This document shows positions 8,494-14,573 of a DNA stretch of 21,163 nucleotides, piece by piece. The position numbers and the translations under genes are program-made. How positions within the stretch are numbered: the stretch's first letter is position 1; every line of letters starts with the position of its first letter. The notes under the pieces are model-generated. The model worked only from the letters and a program-made list of their open reading frames with translations, made no database searches and had not been told where the DNA came from. The DNA comes from a virus, in IMG/VR virus record IMGVR_UViG_3300032607_000797, positions 1-21,163 of that record. One strand, 5' to 3'.

Positions 8494-8937
8494 TTAGCTC
8501 CAGGCATTGAGGGAGGACACGGGCGTGCGGTGCTGCACGCTCAGGCGGATGGAGACGCATTCGGCAGAAGTTTCGGCTTCGACCGTCTGCCAGTCGAGCG
8601 ACGGGCTCACGCTCAGCGCCGTCACGCCCAGCGCAGATGCGTCGAGAACGGCCAAGCGCGCCCAGACCTCGACCAGCAGCGCATCGGCAGCTTGGTTGTC
8701 GGGGTCATAGGCGTCGCCGCGCGAATAGCACTCGACCACAAAAGGGGTGTCCCAGTCGTGGGCGCCGAGCACGTTTTCCTGCGCAGTGGACTGCTCCCAG
8801 CGCACGACAATGGCGGTGCTGACACCGACCGGCAGCGGACGCAAGCGTTTGACAAACACCCGACCACCGGCCAACGCGGGCGCAACCACCAACGCGGCCA
8901 CGATCTGCTCAGCAATAGCGTGAAATGCGCTCTTCAT
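8494..8937 (-). CDS. Tail terminator / minor tail protein U-like
   Basis: A 147-residue protein following the head-tail connector gene with a 4-base ATGA overlap. It has the layout of gpU-type tail terminators: an N-terminal helix (MKSAFHAIAEQIVAALV), strands ending in VVRWEQSTAQENVLGAHDWD, and a C-terminal strand SIRLSVQHRT. In lambda, gpU forms a ring that caps the completed tail tube and joins it to the head. Gene order (FII-like, then this, then tail tube) fits exactly. No unusual feature is visible. The family call is from pattern and position, without a profile search. Confidence 0.75.
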   Translation of the reverse strand: MKSAFHAIAEQIVAALVVAPALAGGRVFVKRLRPLPVGVSTAIVVRWEQSTAQENVLGAHDWDTPFVVECYSRGDAYDPDNQAADALLVEVWARLAVLDASALGVTALSVSPSLDWQTVEAETSAECVSIRLSVQHRTPVSSLNAWS

Positions 8938-9278
8938 GCGACGCGCTCCAGCAGCAGCAGGCTCACGCCGGCGCCGTCAGGCTCATGCGCCACGGCTTTG
9001 TAAGTGCCGCCGGCGATCTGCAGCTGCAGGTCGGCCAGGTCAAACGGCTCGGCATAGTGGCGAAACCAGTCTATGACGACTGGTGGGATCTGAGCCGTGG
9101 GCAGCGTCAGCGTGGGCTGTGTAGATGCCATTCCGGCACCTCCCACGTCGGCCAGCGCATAGGCGTTGTCGAAGATGCCGCGCACCACCACCCCGGCGAG
9201 CGTCGTCTCGACGTTGGCCAGGCGTGAAAAGACTGCCTTGGTCAGGCGTTCTTCCAGAGCGGCGAAGGGCACGGACAT
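8934..9278 (-). CDS. Head-tail connector protein (gpFII-like)
   Basis: A 114-residue protein starting MSVPFAALEERLTKAVFSRL and containing GTYKAVAHEPDGAGVSLLLL near its end. That end pattern (a 'Y.V...EPDG.G...L.L' strand) is typical of lambda gpFII-type head-tail attachment proteins. The FII ring closes the filled head and provides the surface to which tails bind. It lies between the DUF2190 protein (13-base gap) and the tail terminator (4-base overlap), which is the lambda order. The cytoplasmic assembly role is inferred from the family. Confidence 0.8.
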   Translation of the reverse strand: MSVPFAALEERLTKAVFSRLANVETTLAGVVVRGIFDNAYALADVGGAGMASTQPTLTLPTAQIPPVVIDWFRHYAEPFDLADLQLQIAGGTYKAVAHEPDGAGVSLLLLERVA

Positions 9279-9291
9279 GCTGTGAAACGGT

Positions 9292-9627
9292 TTAGACCGA
9301 TACGCCGTTCAAGCGGACGGTGGCTGTAGTTTCCGCTGCCAGCTTGGCGACGACCAGCACGCCGACCAGCGAGTTGGAGCCAACGGTGGTGGTCAGGCGC
9401 TTGTTGGTGTTATCCCAGTACACCTTGGTGCCGACGCCGCCGGTGTCGGTGGACAGGCAGGTCAAAGCGACCACGCCGTCGTCGACATAAGCCTCGACCG
9501 GTGCGCCGCTAGCGGCTGCATTGGTGGCCACGCCAAAGATGGAGCCGACCAGCAGGCCGTCGCCGCTGACCAGTGCGTAAGGGGCGATCAGCGACAGGAT
9601 GCTGCCGGCTTGTAGGAAATTCTTCAT
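9292..9627 (-). CDS. DUF2190 capsid-associated protein
   Basis: A 111-residue protein beginning MKNFLQAGSILSLIAPYALV, with SGDGLLVGSIFGVA and a C-terminal ATVRLNG ending. This is the DUF2190 pattern ('G..L.l.AP..v.sGd.v.vG.lfGVA...A..G..V...'). These small proteins sit beside the major capsid gene in many siphoviruses and are thought to be decoration or cement-type proteins, the place of lambda gpD. The ATG at 9627 is preceded by GGAG. It is separated from the capsid gene by 73 bases that contain a strong hairpin. The decoration role is a family-level inference. Confidence 0.85.
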   Translation of the reverse strand: MKNFLQAGSILSLIAPYALVSGDGLLVGSIFGVATNAAASGAPVEAYVDDGVVALTCLSTDTGGVGTKVYWDNTNKRLTTTVGSNSLVGVLVVAKLAAETTATVRLNGVSV

Positions 9628-9664
9628 GAGCTACTCCAGGATTCAAAAGGTTGGGTGCGGGCAG

Positions 9665-9683
9665 CCGGGGGCATGGCTCCCGG
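9665..9683 (-). other. Strong hairpin after the capsid gene
   Basis: Between the end of the protease-capsid gene (9701) and the next start (9627) lies a short dyad: CCGGGGGC, a 3-base loop ATG, then GCTCCCGG, an 8-bp stem with one G-T pair on the strand shown. No run of T follows on the minus strand, so it is not a standard intrinsic terminator. It may stabilise the 3' end of the abundant capsid message or partly attenuate transcription; that is inference. Confidence 0.4.
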
Positions 9684-9700
9684 CGCTTGGCGTGTGGCGA

Positions 9701-11068
9701 TCAGGCGCCGGCGGCTTTGTAGACACCGCGGTAGTCGATGGCCTTGGCGGCGAAATCGAGGCGGCACTTGTAGCTGATGCCATCGGTCTCAAAGCCGACA
9801 TCGCTCTCGATCATTGGCCCCTCGGCGCCGTCGAGGTAGCAATACTCGACGGTGTCAACCTGCGAGTTCGACGCGGCCAGGTACCAGGCGGTGGCGCTGT
9901 TGGCGTCCAGGATTGGCTCGACCACGGCTTCGAGCGCGGTGCGGCCGCCGACGCGGAATTCGTTCACGTCGCTCTGCTTGGCCGGCACGTAGTTGCTGCT
10001 GGTCAACTGGTAGGCGGTCTGCTCCAGGCTGGCGGGCACGATCAGGTAGTTGGGCGCGAGGCTTAGCTCTTCGCCGGCCAGGCCTTTTTGCAGGCGCATG
10101 GCGGTGCGCGCCGTTGTCAGTGCGGACATTTGCAATGCACTGCCGGCGCCGGCGCCCAGGTTGGCATGCGTGCCATGGAACAGCGCGACGCCATCGGCCA
10201 GCGCGGCGTTCGCCGTGAGCTGGGCATAGACGGTGCGGTTTTCCAGGCGGCGGGCGGCAAAGCCAAAGGCTGACACCAGACGCTCGAAGGCGCGCAGGTC
10301 GTCATTGATGATGGCTTGGCGCGTCAGCGAGACGATGCGGCCGTAAGTGAGGACGGCATACGATTCGCCGCCGTCGGTCATCTTGCCGTACTTGAACTCG
10401 CCGTGCTCATTGGTCTGCAGCAGATCGGGCGCACCGGAGAGCTGGGCCACCGACAGGTTCTTGAAGTCGGGCGCGTTCGGCGCGCGGCGCGCCCACAGCG
10501 CGTAGGTGCCGGGGTTTTCGTCGTAGGCGTTGCGCAGGCGCTTGTTGGCCACGTTGGCAAACAGGCTGGAAAAGTCTGATGTGCCGTGCATGCCGCCTGC
10601 GCGGAAATGCAAGATGGAGCCAGCCAGTTGCATGCGGTCCTGGCCGCGCGTCTGCACGCCGTGCGCTTCGAGGAAGTCGCGGCCGATTTCTAGCAGGCTC
10701 ATGCCCCGGTACTGGCGGCCGTTGTCGTCGAGCTTGGTGCCCGGCGCGACGCGGTGCAGGATAGCCTGCTCGATGCCGGCCATGCGCACCTGCATGCCGT
10801 CTTGCACGGTCTGGATGCCGGTGACGTTGCGGTGTCCGCCCGAGTTGGCGTCACGCACAGCCAGTTCGGCCAGCACGGCGGCGCGCGCCTGGTCGAGCGT
10901 CTGGCCGCTGCGGATCATGCCGGAGGCCAGCGTGGGCGTGCCGTGGCGAACGCACAGGTCGGTGATGTCGGCTGCGCGGGCAGCGTGGTCAATGACGGCT
11001 GGTGCGGTGGTGGCTGGAACGGTGGCGGGCGTCACTGGTGCGCCGCCGGCTTCGATAACTGGATCCAT
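9701..11068 (-). CDS. Possible internal-start scaffold-capsid product
   Basis: Inside the fusion gene, Met211 (ATG at 11068) is preceded by CAGGAG with a 6-base spacer, a better ribosome-binding site than that of the full-length gene. Starting here gives a 455-residue product with the A/P/T-rich scaffold-like segment (MDPVIEAGGAPVTPATV) and the whole capsid domain but no protease. This would let the phage make capsid protein in excess over protease, as lambda does with C and Nu3 by a nested start. It is an inference from the ribosome-binding site and domain boundary. Confidence refers to internal initiation being used. Confidence 0.5.
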   Translation of the reverse strand: MDPVIEAGGAPVTPATVPATTAPAVIDHAARAADITDLCVRHGTPTLASGMIRSGQTLDQARAAVLAELAVRDANSGGHRNVTGIQTVQDGMQVRMAGIEQAILHRVAPGTKLDDNGRQYRGMSLLEIGRDFLEAHGVQTRGQDRMQLAGSILHFRAGGMHGTSDFSSLFANVANKRLRNAYDENPGTYALWARRAPNAPDFKNLSVAQLSGAPDLLQTNEHGEFKYGKMTDGGESYAVLTYGRIVSLTRQAIINDDLRAFERLVSAFGFAARRLENRTVYAQLTANAALADGVALFHGTHANLGAGAGSALQMSALTTARTAMRLQKGLAGEELSLAPNYLIVPASLEQTAYQLTSSNYVPAKQSDVNEFRVGGRTALEAVVEPILDANSATAWYLAASNSQVDTVEYCYLDGAEGPMIESDVGFETDGISYKCRLDFAAKAIDYRGVYKAAGA

Positions 11069-11698
11069 GAAAGACTCCTGGGGGGTGTGGGCGGCTGCCC
11101 GATGTACTGCAGCGCCTGGCGCTGCAGCGGTGATTGAGAATTCGCACGCGCTGCCGCGTGTGGTGTCGCTGCGGGTGCCGCTCAGGGCATCGGCCGGGAT
11201 GGGGACGAACGACAATTCGGCCGGCTCCCAGTCCACCGCGCGGTAAAGGGGAACGGTGCCGCCGTCGGTGCGGTTGGCGGCACTGATGATTTCGTATTTG
11301 CGGACGTTGTAGCCGCAGCTGATGTTCTTAATGATTCCCGACTCGATGTCGCGCACCAGGCCGGCGACCTCCTCGCGCTCAGACAGGCGCAACACGGCGC
11401 GGCCCTCGCCACTGGCCACCCAAGCGCGATCGACCACGCCGATAACATCATCCAGGGTGTAGCTGCTGTGCGTGTTGAGAACCGGCGCGCTGCCATTGTT
11501 CAGGCGGGTCATGTCGATGGCCGATTCATCGACCACCAGCTCCTCGTCGTAGGCCTGGCCGCTCCACCAGTCCATGCGGCGCACCCGGGCGCCGGTGGTC
11601 CAGACGACTTCAACGGTGCGCTCGGCGGCGTTGTACGTCGATGGCGCGACCGATGCAGCGCGCAACTGCGTGGGAAGAAAGCGGTTTTTCTCTGTCAT
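9701..11698 (-). CDS. Prohead protease - major capsid protein fusion
   Basis: A single 665-residue frame joins two late head functions. Residues 1-190 are an HK97-type prohead protease: LNTHSS with His77, KNISCGYNV with Ser127, and DWEPAELSFVPIPAD at 156-170 give the catalytic His and Ser and the conserved strand after them. Residues about 211-310 are low in complexity, rich in A, P and T, and likely scaffold or delta-domain. The C-terminal 350 residues form an HK97-fold capsid protein (for example residues around ALWARRAPNAPDFKNLSVAQ and NEFRVGGRTALEAVVEPILD). Natural fusions of this type are known in other phages. Self-cleavage would release mature capsid protein. An internal ATG at 11068 has its own good ribosome-binding site. 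The start at 11698 has only a weak AGGCGG. Confidence 0.9.
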   Translation of the reverse strand: MTEKNRFLPTQLRAASVAPSTYNAAERTVEVVWTTGARVRRMDWWSGQAYDEELVVDESAIDMTRLNNGSAPVLNTHSSYTLDDVIGVVDRAWVASGEGRAVLRLSEREEVAGLVRDIESGIIKNISCGYNVRKYEIISAANRTDGGTVPLYRAVDWEPAELSFVPIPADALSGTRSDTTRGSACEFSITAAAPGAAVHRAAAHTPQESFMDPVIEAGGAPVTPATVPATTAPAVIDHAARAADITDLCVRHGTPTLASGMIRSGQTLDQARAAVLAELAVRDANSGGHRNVTGIQTVQDGMQVRMAGIEQAILHRVAPGTKLDDNGRQYRGMSLLEIGRDFLEAHGVQTRGQDRMQLAGSILHFRAGGMHGTSDFSSLFANVANKRLRNAYDENPGTYALWARRAPNAPDFKNLSVAQLSGAPDLLQTNEHGEFKYGKMTDGGESYAVLTYGRIVSLTRQAIINDDLRAFERLVSAFGFAARRLENRTVYAQLTANAALADGVALFHGTHANLGAGAGSALQMSALTTARTAMRLQKGLAGEELSLAPNYLIVPASLEQTAYQLTSSNYVPAKQSDVNEFRVGGRTALEAVVEPILDANSATAWYLAASNSQVDTVEYCYLDGAEGPMIESDVGFETDGISYKCRLDFAAKAIDYRGVYKAAGA

Positions 11699-11722
11699 GC
11701 CGCCTATGGTCGGGCGGCGGTT

Positions 11723-11747
11723 GTCTCATTTCCCGGAAAAATGAGAC
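11723..11747. promoter_or_regulatory. Nested palindrome upstream of the capsid gene (copy 1)
   Basis: Outer arms GTCTCA and TGAGAC are separated by 13 bases that contain a second palindrome, TTTCCCGGAAA. Here the outer stem extends to 9 bp. An 18-base block of this site (TGTCTCATTTCCCGGAAA, 11722-11739) is repeated exactly at 14197-14214 with identical arm spacing. It ends 25 bases before the protease-capsid start. A symmetric operator or activator site, perhaps for the Mor-like protein encoded nearby, is the simplest reading; an RNA hairpin is the alternative. Confidence 0.5.
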
Positions 11748-11751
11748 GATT
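11737..11751 (+). repeat. Direct repeat flanking hicAB (left copy)
   Basis: AAAAATGAGACGATT occurs here and again at 12443-12457, with hicAB between the two. Extending three bases gives 17 of 18 matches. This copy forms the right half of the nested palindrome, while the other copy lacks the left half. The pattern suggests duplication of part of the palindrome when hicAB entered the operon. Confidence 0.6.
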
Positions 11752-11802
11752 TATCAAAGACGACAAAATGATTGGCACAACACCCCGTTTAACCTCACTG
11801 GG

Positions 11803-11836
11803 TATATTTTTGTGTAGTTGTGTGCATAATTAACCC
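11803..11836 (+). promoter_or_regulatory. Probable hicAB promoter/operator region
   Basis: The 138 bases between the capsid and hicA starts become A+T-rich near hicA. Two -10-like hexamers are visible on the plus strand, TATATT (11803-11808) and CATAAT (11825-11830), each one base from consensus, but neither has a good -35 partner. If CATAAT is used, transcription would start about at the hicA ATG. HicB proteins with a ribbon-helix-helix domain usually repress this kind of promoter. The exact promoter is uncertain. Confidence 0.35.
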
Positions 11837-12016
11837 ATGAAAAGCGCCGAAATCATCAAGCAACTCAAGGCTGACGGGTGGTATCTGGTGCATGTGGTGG
11901 GGTCGCATCACCAGTTCAAGCATGCCGTCAAGCCCGGCAAGGTGACGGTGCCGCACCCCAAAAAAGACCTGCTGCTGCCCACGGTGCGCAGTATCTTTAA
12001 GCAAGCGGGCCTGTGA
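11837..12016 (+). CDS. hicA: HicA toxin (mRNA interferase)
   Basis: A 59-residue plus-strand gene, complete and intact. It shows the HicA pattern: MKSAEIIKQLKADGWYLVHV, then GSHHQFKH with the catalytic His24, then a strand VTVPHPKKDL and the helix VRSIFKQAGL. HicA toxins have a double-stranded-RNA-binding-like fold and cleave mRNA independently of the ribosome; the HicB partner blocks them. The gene lies inside the phage head operon but on the opposite strand, 138 bases from the capsid start, with its own upstream A+T-rich region. No ribosome-binding site precedes the ATG, so translation could be leaderless. The likely role is a 'moron' that favours prophage maintenance or blocks other phages. 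Confidence 0.92.
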   Translation: MKSAEIIKQLKADGWYLVHVVGSHHQFKHAVKPGKVTVPHPKKDLLLPTVRSIFKQAGL

Positions 12017-12037
12017 GGCCTTTTGTCAGGAGTTGAT

Positions 12038-12427
12038 ATGTTGTATCCGGTCTATGTGCACATGGGTGATGAGCAGCACGCCCATAGCGTGACGTTTCCC
12101 GACTTTGCGGGCTGCTTTGCGGCGGCTGATGAATGGGCCGACCTGCCCGGCGCGATTCAGGAAGCAGTGCAGGCGCATTTTTACGGTGAGCCCGAAACTG
12201 TGCCGCCGCCCAGCGCGCTGGAGGTGCTGGCGGCGGACCCCAACTACAGCGGCGGCGTCTGGTTGCTCGCCGACGTGGATGTGAGCCGCATTGACACCCG
12301 GCCGGTGCGCCTCAACGTCAGCCTGCCCAGCAACCTGGTGCAGCAGATTGACGCCTGGGCCAGCGCGCACCACATGACGCGCTCAGGCTTTTTGGCCAAG
12401 GCTGCGCAGGAGGCGATGCGGGCCTAG
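12038..12427 (+). CDS. hicB: HicB antitoxin
   Basis: A 129-residue partner of hicA, 21 bases downstream, with CAGGAG 5 bases before its ATG. Residues 1-50 (YPVYVHMGDEQHAHSVTFPD, FAGCFAAADEW) form the partial RNase H-like HicB domain that occludes the toxin. Residues 88-127 (RPVRLNVSLPSNLVQQIDAW, MTRSGFLAKAAQEAM) form a ribbon-helix-helix DNA-binding domain, so the protein should also repress its own operon. Both domains look whole. The gene ends 30 bases from the convergent portal stop, within a short linker that carries the second copy of the flanking direct repeat. Starting at the in-frame codon five residues earlier is less likely because of the ribosome-binding site. Confidence 0.92.
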   Translation: MLYPVYVHMGDEQHAHSVTFPDFAGCFAAADEWADLPGAIQEAVQAHFYGEPETVPPPSALEVLAADPNYSGGVWLLADVDVSRIDTRPVRLNVSLPSNLVQQIDAWASAHHMTRSGFLAKAAQEAMRA

Positions 12428-12442
12428 ACTGATGAGCCCGTC

Positions 12443-12457
12443 AAAAATGAGACGATT
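12443..12457 (+). repeat. Direct repeat flanking hicAB (right copy)
   Basis: AAAAATGAGACGATT, identical to 11737-11751. It touches the stop codon of the portal gene (TGA at 12459-12457 on the minus strand). In the left copy one base differs just outside the repeat, which would still give a stop codon (TAA) in the corresponding place. Only the half-site TGAGAC is present here; the opposite arm of the palindrome is missing. Confidence 0.6.
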
Positions 12458-13923
12458 CATTCAGGCCTGGCTGGAACAGGGTTGACTGGTGGTGCCTGGC
12501 CAGTCTGCAACTGCAGCAGCAGCTCCAGTGTGCCGTCCTTGCGCAGGCGATCAAAGTCGCTCTTGAGTTCGGCAAATACCAGCTCGGGCTTGTAGCCGCG
12601 CCGGCGCAGCTTTTCACTGATGGTCGACAGGCCGCCGGAGATTTCGGCCAGGTCGGCTTTGACATCCTGCTCGGGGTTGACGTAGTCCCATTTCGGAGTG
12701 GACCAGTCGAGCGTGTAGTCGGCGCTGCGCAGCTTGCCCGACAGCACGGCGGCGTCGATGAAGGCGCGCCAGATCGGGTCGAGCATCTTGGGGATCAAGG
12801 TGAGCCACTGGGTCTGCTCGGCAGCGCGCCGAAATTCGAGCAAGGCCACGCGGGCGCTGGAAAAGTTGACCTCGCGAACGTCGCCGGTCAGCATTTCGTA
12901 GGTCACGCCCATGCCGGCGGCAATCAGGTGCAGCTGGTATTTGACGTAATCGACGTAGCCGGGCGCGGCCTTGGGCTCGACCACGGTGAGGTTCACGCCG
13001 GCGGGGACCTGGGTGATGCCGCCGCTGGCCAGCGTGCCCAGCTCGCCGGTGGCGCGCACGGCGCCCTCGCTTTCGCTTTCGGTCATGCTCATGCTGGCGA
13101 CATCGCCGCTGGCGAGCACCGACAGGCGCGTCTCCAAGTTCTTGCGCTGCAGTTCGGCGTCTTCGTACAGCTGCAGGTCGCGCACCCGAGCAATGATGGG
13201 CGCCAGGCGGGTGAAGCCGCGCCCCTGCCCCGGCCGATTTGGGTTGTACAGGTGGATCATGCTGGCGGCGGGTACCGGGTAGCTGCTGGCGCGAACCCGG
13301 TTGTAAGCGTTGATTTCGCCGGGGTGCTGGTCGTAGAGCCAGTAGGCGGCCACACGCCCAAGCGGGTCGTATTCGATGCCGTTGGTGATGCAGTTGGGGC
13401 CGTTGGTGCCGTGCTTGCTGCTGTCGAGCCAGTCGATCTCCAGCAGCTGCAGCTGCAGCGGCACGGGCAGGCCGTCCTCGGTGCGGCGGTTGCGCAGGCG
13501 GATCAGCACTTCGCCGTCTTGCTCCATGGCGCGGTAGGCGGCAGCCTGCAGGCCGTACAGGTCGAGCCGGCCGTCGGCGTCGGCGACGCGGCACCAGTCG
13601 TTCCAGAGCTGGTCGATAGCGTCGGCATTGCCGGCCAGGCTGCGCGGCGAGATGCCGGTGCCGATGATGTTGGACACCAGCGACTCCAGGCCCCGGCTGA
13701 TGTAGGGCGAGTTCTGCACGAGAGCGCGGGCGCGCATGCGCAAGGTGGCAGCGTCGGCGCGGTGGTCGGTGTTGGCGCTGGCGCCCGGGCGGCGCGGCCG
13801 CCAGCCGTCGCGTGGGCTGGCGCCTTCATAAGCGCGCTCCAGCAAGGCGCGCGAGCGCAGGCGGCGCAGGCCAGTGTCGGGGGCAACGATGCCGATCAGG
13901 CGGTCAAGCAGGTTTGCGGCCAT
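12457..13923 (-). CDS. Portal protein (lambda gpB family)
   Basis: A 488-residue protein of the lambda portal family. The dodecameric portal is the vertex through which DNA is packaged and ejected. Diagnostic stretches include RMRARALVQNSPYISRGLES at about 62-81, IIGTGISP, GEVLIRLRNRR near 137, LEIDWLD near 161, GIEYDPLGRVAAYWLYDQHP near 182, and QLHLIAAGMGVTYEMLTGD near 333-351, the conserved helix with the 'GMxYExLTGD' motif. Length fits the family (about 480-530). It follows the gpW-like gene with no gap (TAA directly before ATG). The C-terminus is proline-rich. Its stop lies at the edge of the repeat that borders hicAB. Confidence 0.95.
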   Translation of the reverse strand: MAANLLDRLIGIVAPDTGLRRLRSRALLERAYEGASPRDGWRPRRPGASANTDHRADAATLRMRARALVQNSPYISRGLESLVSNIIGTGISPRSLAGNADAIDQLWNDWCRVADADGRLDLYGLQAAAYRAMEQDGEVLIRLRNRRTEDGLPVPLQLQLLEIDWLDSSKHGTNGPNCITNGIEYDPLGRVAAYWLYDQHPGEINAYNRVRASSYPVPAASMIHLYNPNRPGQGRGFTRLAPIIARVRDLQLYEDAELQRKNLETRLSVLASGDVASMSMTESESEGAVRATGELGTLASGGITQVPAGVNLTVVEPKAAPGYVDYVKYQLHLIAAGMGVTYEMLTGDVREVNFSSARVALLEFRRAAEQTQWLTLIPKMLDPIWRAFIDAAVLSGKLRSADYTLDWSTPKWDYVNPEQDVKADLAEISGGLSTISEKLRRRGYKPELVFAELKSDFDRLRKDGTLELLLQLQTGQAPPVNPVPARPE

Positions 13924-14145
13924 TTAGTCGCCCCGGTGGGTGGAGAAATTGACGCGAAAGCTGCCGCGCCGGGTGGTGCCGGCGGCGACACTGGCGGCTG
14001 CTAGGTCGTTGGCGATGAGGTTGCGCGCCTTGACCAGGTCGTCAATGCTGCGGTAAACCACCTTTCGGCCATTGACCTCGACGGACAGTTCGCCGGTGCC
14101 GACGGCGGCGTTGATGTTGTCCAGGTCGGTTTGTGTGAATGCCAT
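13924..14145 (-). CDS. gpW-like head-tail joining protein
   Basis: A 73-residue protein between the terminase block and the portal, where lambda encodes gpW. MAFTQTDLDNINAAVGTGEL with a following EVNGRKVVYRSIDDLVKARN is the recognisable gpW pattern: a helix, a two-stranded hairpin and a second helix. gpW plugs the portal after packaging and prepares the head for FII. The positively charged C-terminus (RRGSFRVNFSTHR) also fits. The 55 bases upstream contain an 8-bp inverted repeat and, further up, the second nested palindrome. Confidence 0.85.
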   Translation of the reverse strand: MAFTQTDLDNINAAVGTGELSVEVNGRKVVYRSIDDLVKARNLIANDLAAASVAAGTTRRGSFRVNFSTHRGD

Positions 14146-14157
14146 GGGTGTGGGTGG

Positions 14158-14183
14158 TTTAGTCGGGCTGTAAAGCGACTAAA
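14158..14183. promoter_or_regulatory. Inverted repeat upstream of gpW-like gene
   Basis: TTTAGTCG (14158-14165) and CGACTAAA (14176-14183) form a perfect 8-bp dyad with a 10-base centre, ending 13 bases before the gpW-like start. No T run follows on either strand, so it is not an obvious intrinsic terminator. It may be an operator or an RNA hairpin at the head-gene boundary. Confidence 0.35.
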
Positions 14184-14197
14184 TTAACCGCCGGGCT

Positions 14198-14222
14198 GTC
14201 TCATTTCCCGGAAACTTGAGAC
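14198..14222. promoter_or_regulatory. Nested palindrome at the mor/gpW boundary (copy 2)
   Basis: This has the same layout as 11723-11747: arms GTCTCA and TGAGAC 13 bases apart around TTTCCCGGAAA. The stop codon of the Mor-like gene (14203-14201) lies inside the left arm, so the last residues of that protein are encoded by the palindrome. It sits 53 bases upstream of the gpW-like start. Two such sites in one operon, next to a gene for a helix-turn-helix regulator, suggest a binding site for that regulator. Confidence 0.5.
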
Positions 14223-14566
14223 TGTTTTTCAATCGCCGCCGGTGTTCGGCCGGGCTGCTTGATATGGCGATACACCGTGGCGCGGCTGACATTGAGCCGA
14301 CGCGCCACCTCGCTGGCGTTGCGCCCATTGAACAGCGACAGCACATCGTGCGCCGAGACTTTGCGCCCCGAGATGTAGCACTCCTCGCCTCGAAACTCTG
14401 CGCGTACTGCTGATTTCAGCTGGCTGACCGGGTCGCCTTCCTTGCCTTGTATGCCGCGCATGGCGGCGGCCATGGCGGGATCGGACAGGATGTAGTCAAA
14501 GATACGGTCCACCAGGTCGGGCTCGGTCTGGAACAGTTGCTGCAGTTTGGGTGTGGTTTGGGGCAT
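14201..14566 (-). CDS. Mor-like helix-turn-helix transcription activator
   Basis: A 121-residue protein starting MPQTTPKLQQLFQTEPDLVD. Its C-terminal part, VLSLFNGRNASEVARRLNVS followed by RATVYRHIKQ (about 75-104), matches the DNA-binding end of the Mor/C family of phage Mu activators ('..FNG.N..ELARKY..S...IYRI..'). The middle (VRAEFRGEECYISG) matches the strand that joins dimerisation and DNA-binding domains. Mor and C bind dyad sites beside weak promoters and recruit RNA polymerase. The start at 14566 is 7 bases after the terminase stop; longer in-frame starts lie inside terL and are unlikely. Position between terminase and gpW is unusual for a regulator and suggests control of head genes. 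Targets are inferred. Confidence 0.75.
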   Translation of the reverse strand: MPQTTPKLQQLFQTEPDLVDRIFDYILSDPAMAAAMRGIQGKEGDPVSQLKSAVRAEFRGEECYISGRKVSAHDVLSLFNGRNASEVARRLNVSRATVYRHIKQPGRTPAAIEKQSQVSGK

Positions 14567-14573
14567 GCTTGGG

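Noticed and set aside
9601-9700. Intrinsic terminator after the capsid gene
   Set aside because: A strong hairpin exists but no T run follows it on the transcribed strand, so I listed it only as a hairpin.
12928-14004. A 358-codon plus-strand frame opposite the portal gene
   Set aside because: Composition (V, G, A, H, Q-rich) is that of an antisense shadow; the portal on the other strand is certain.
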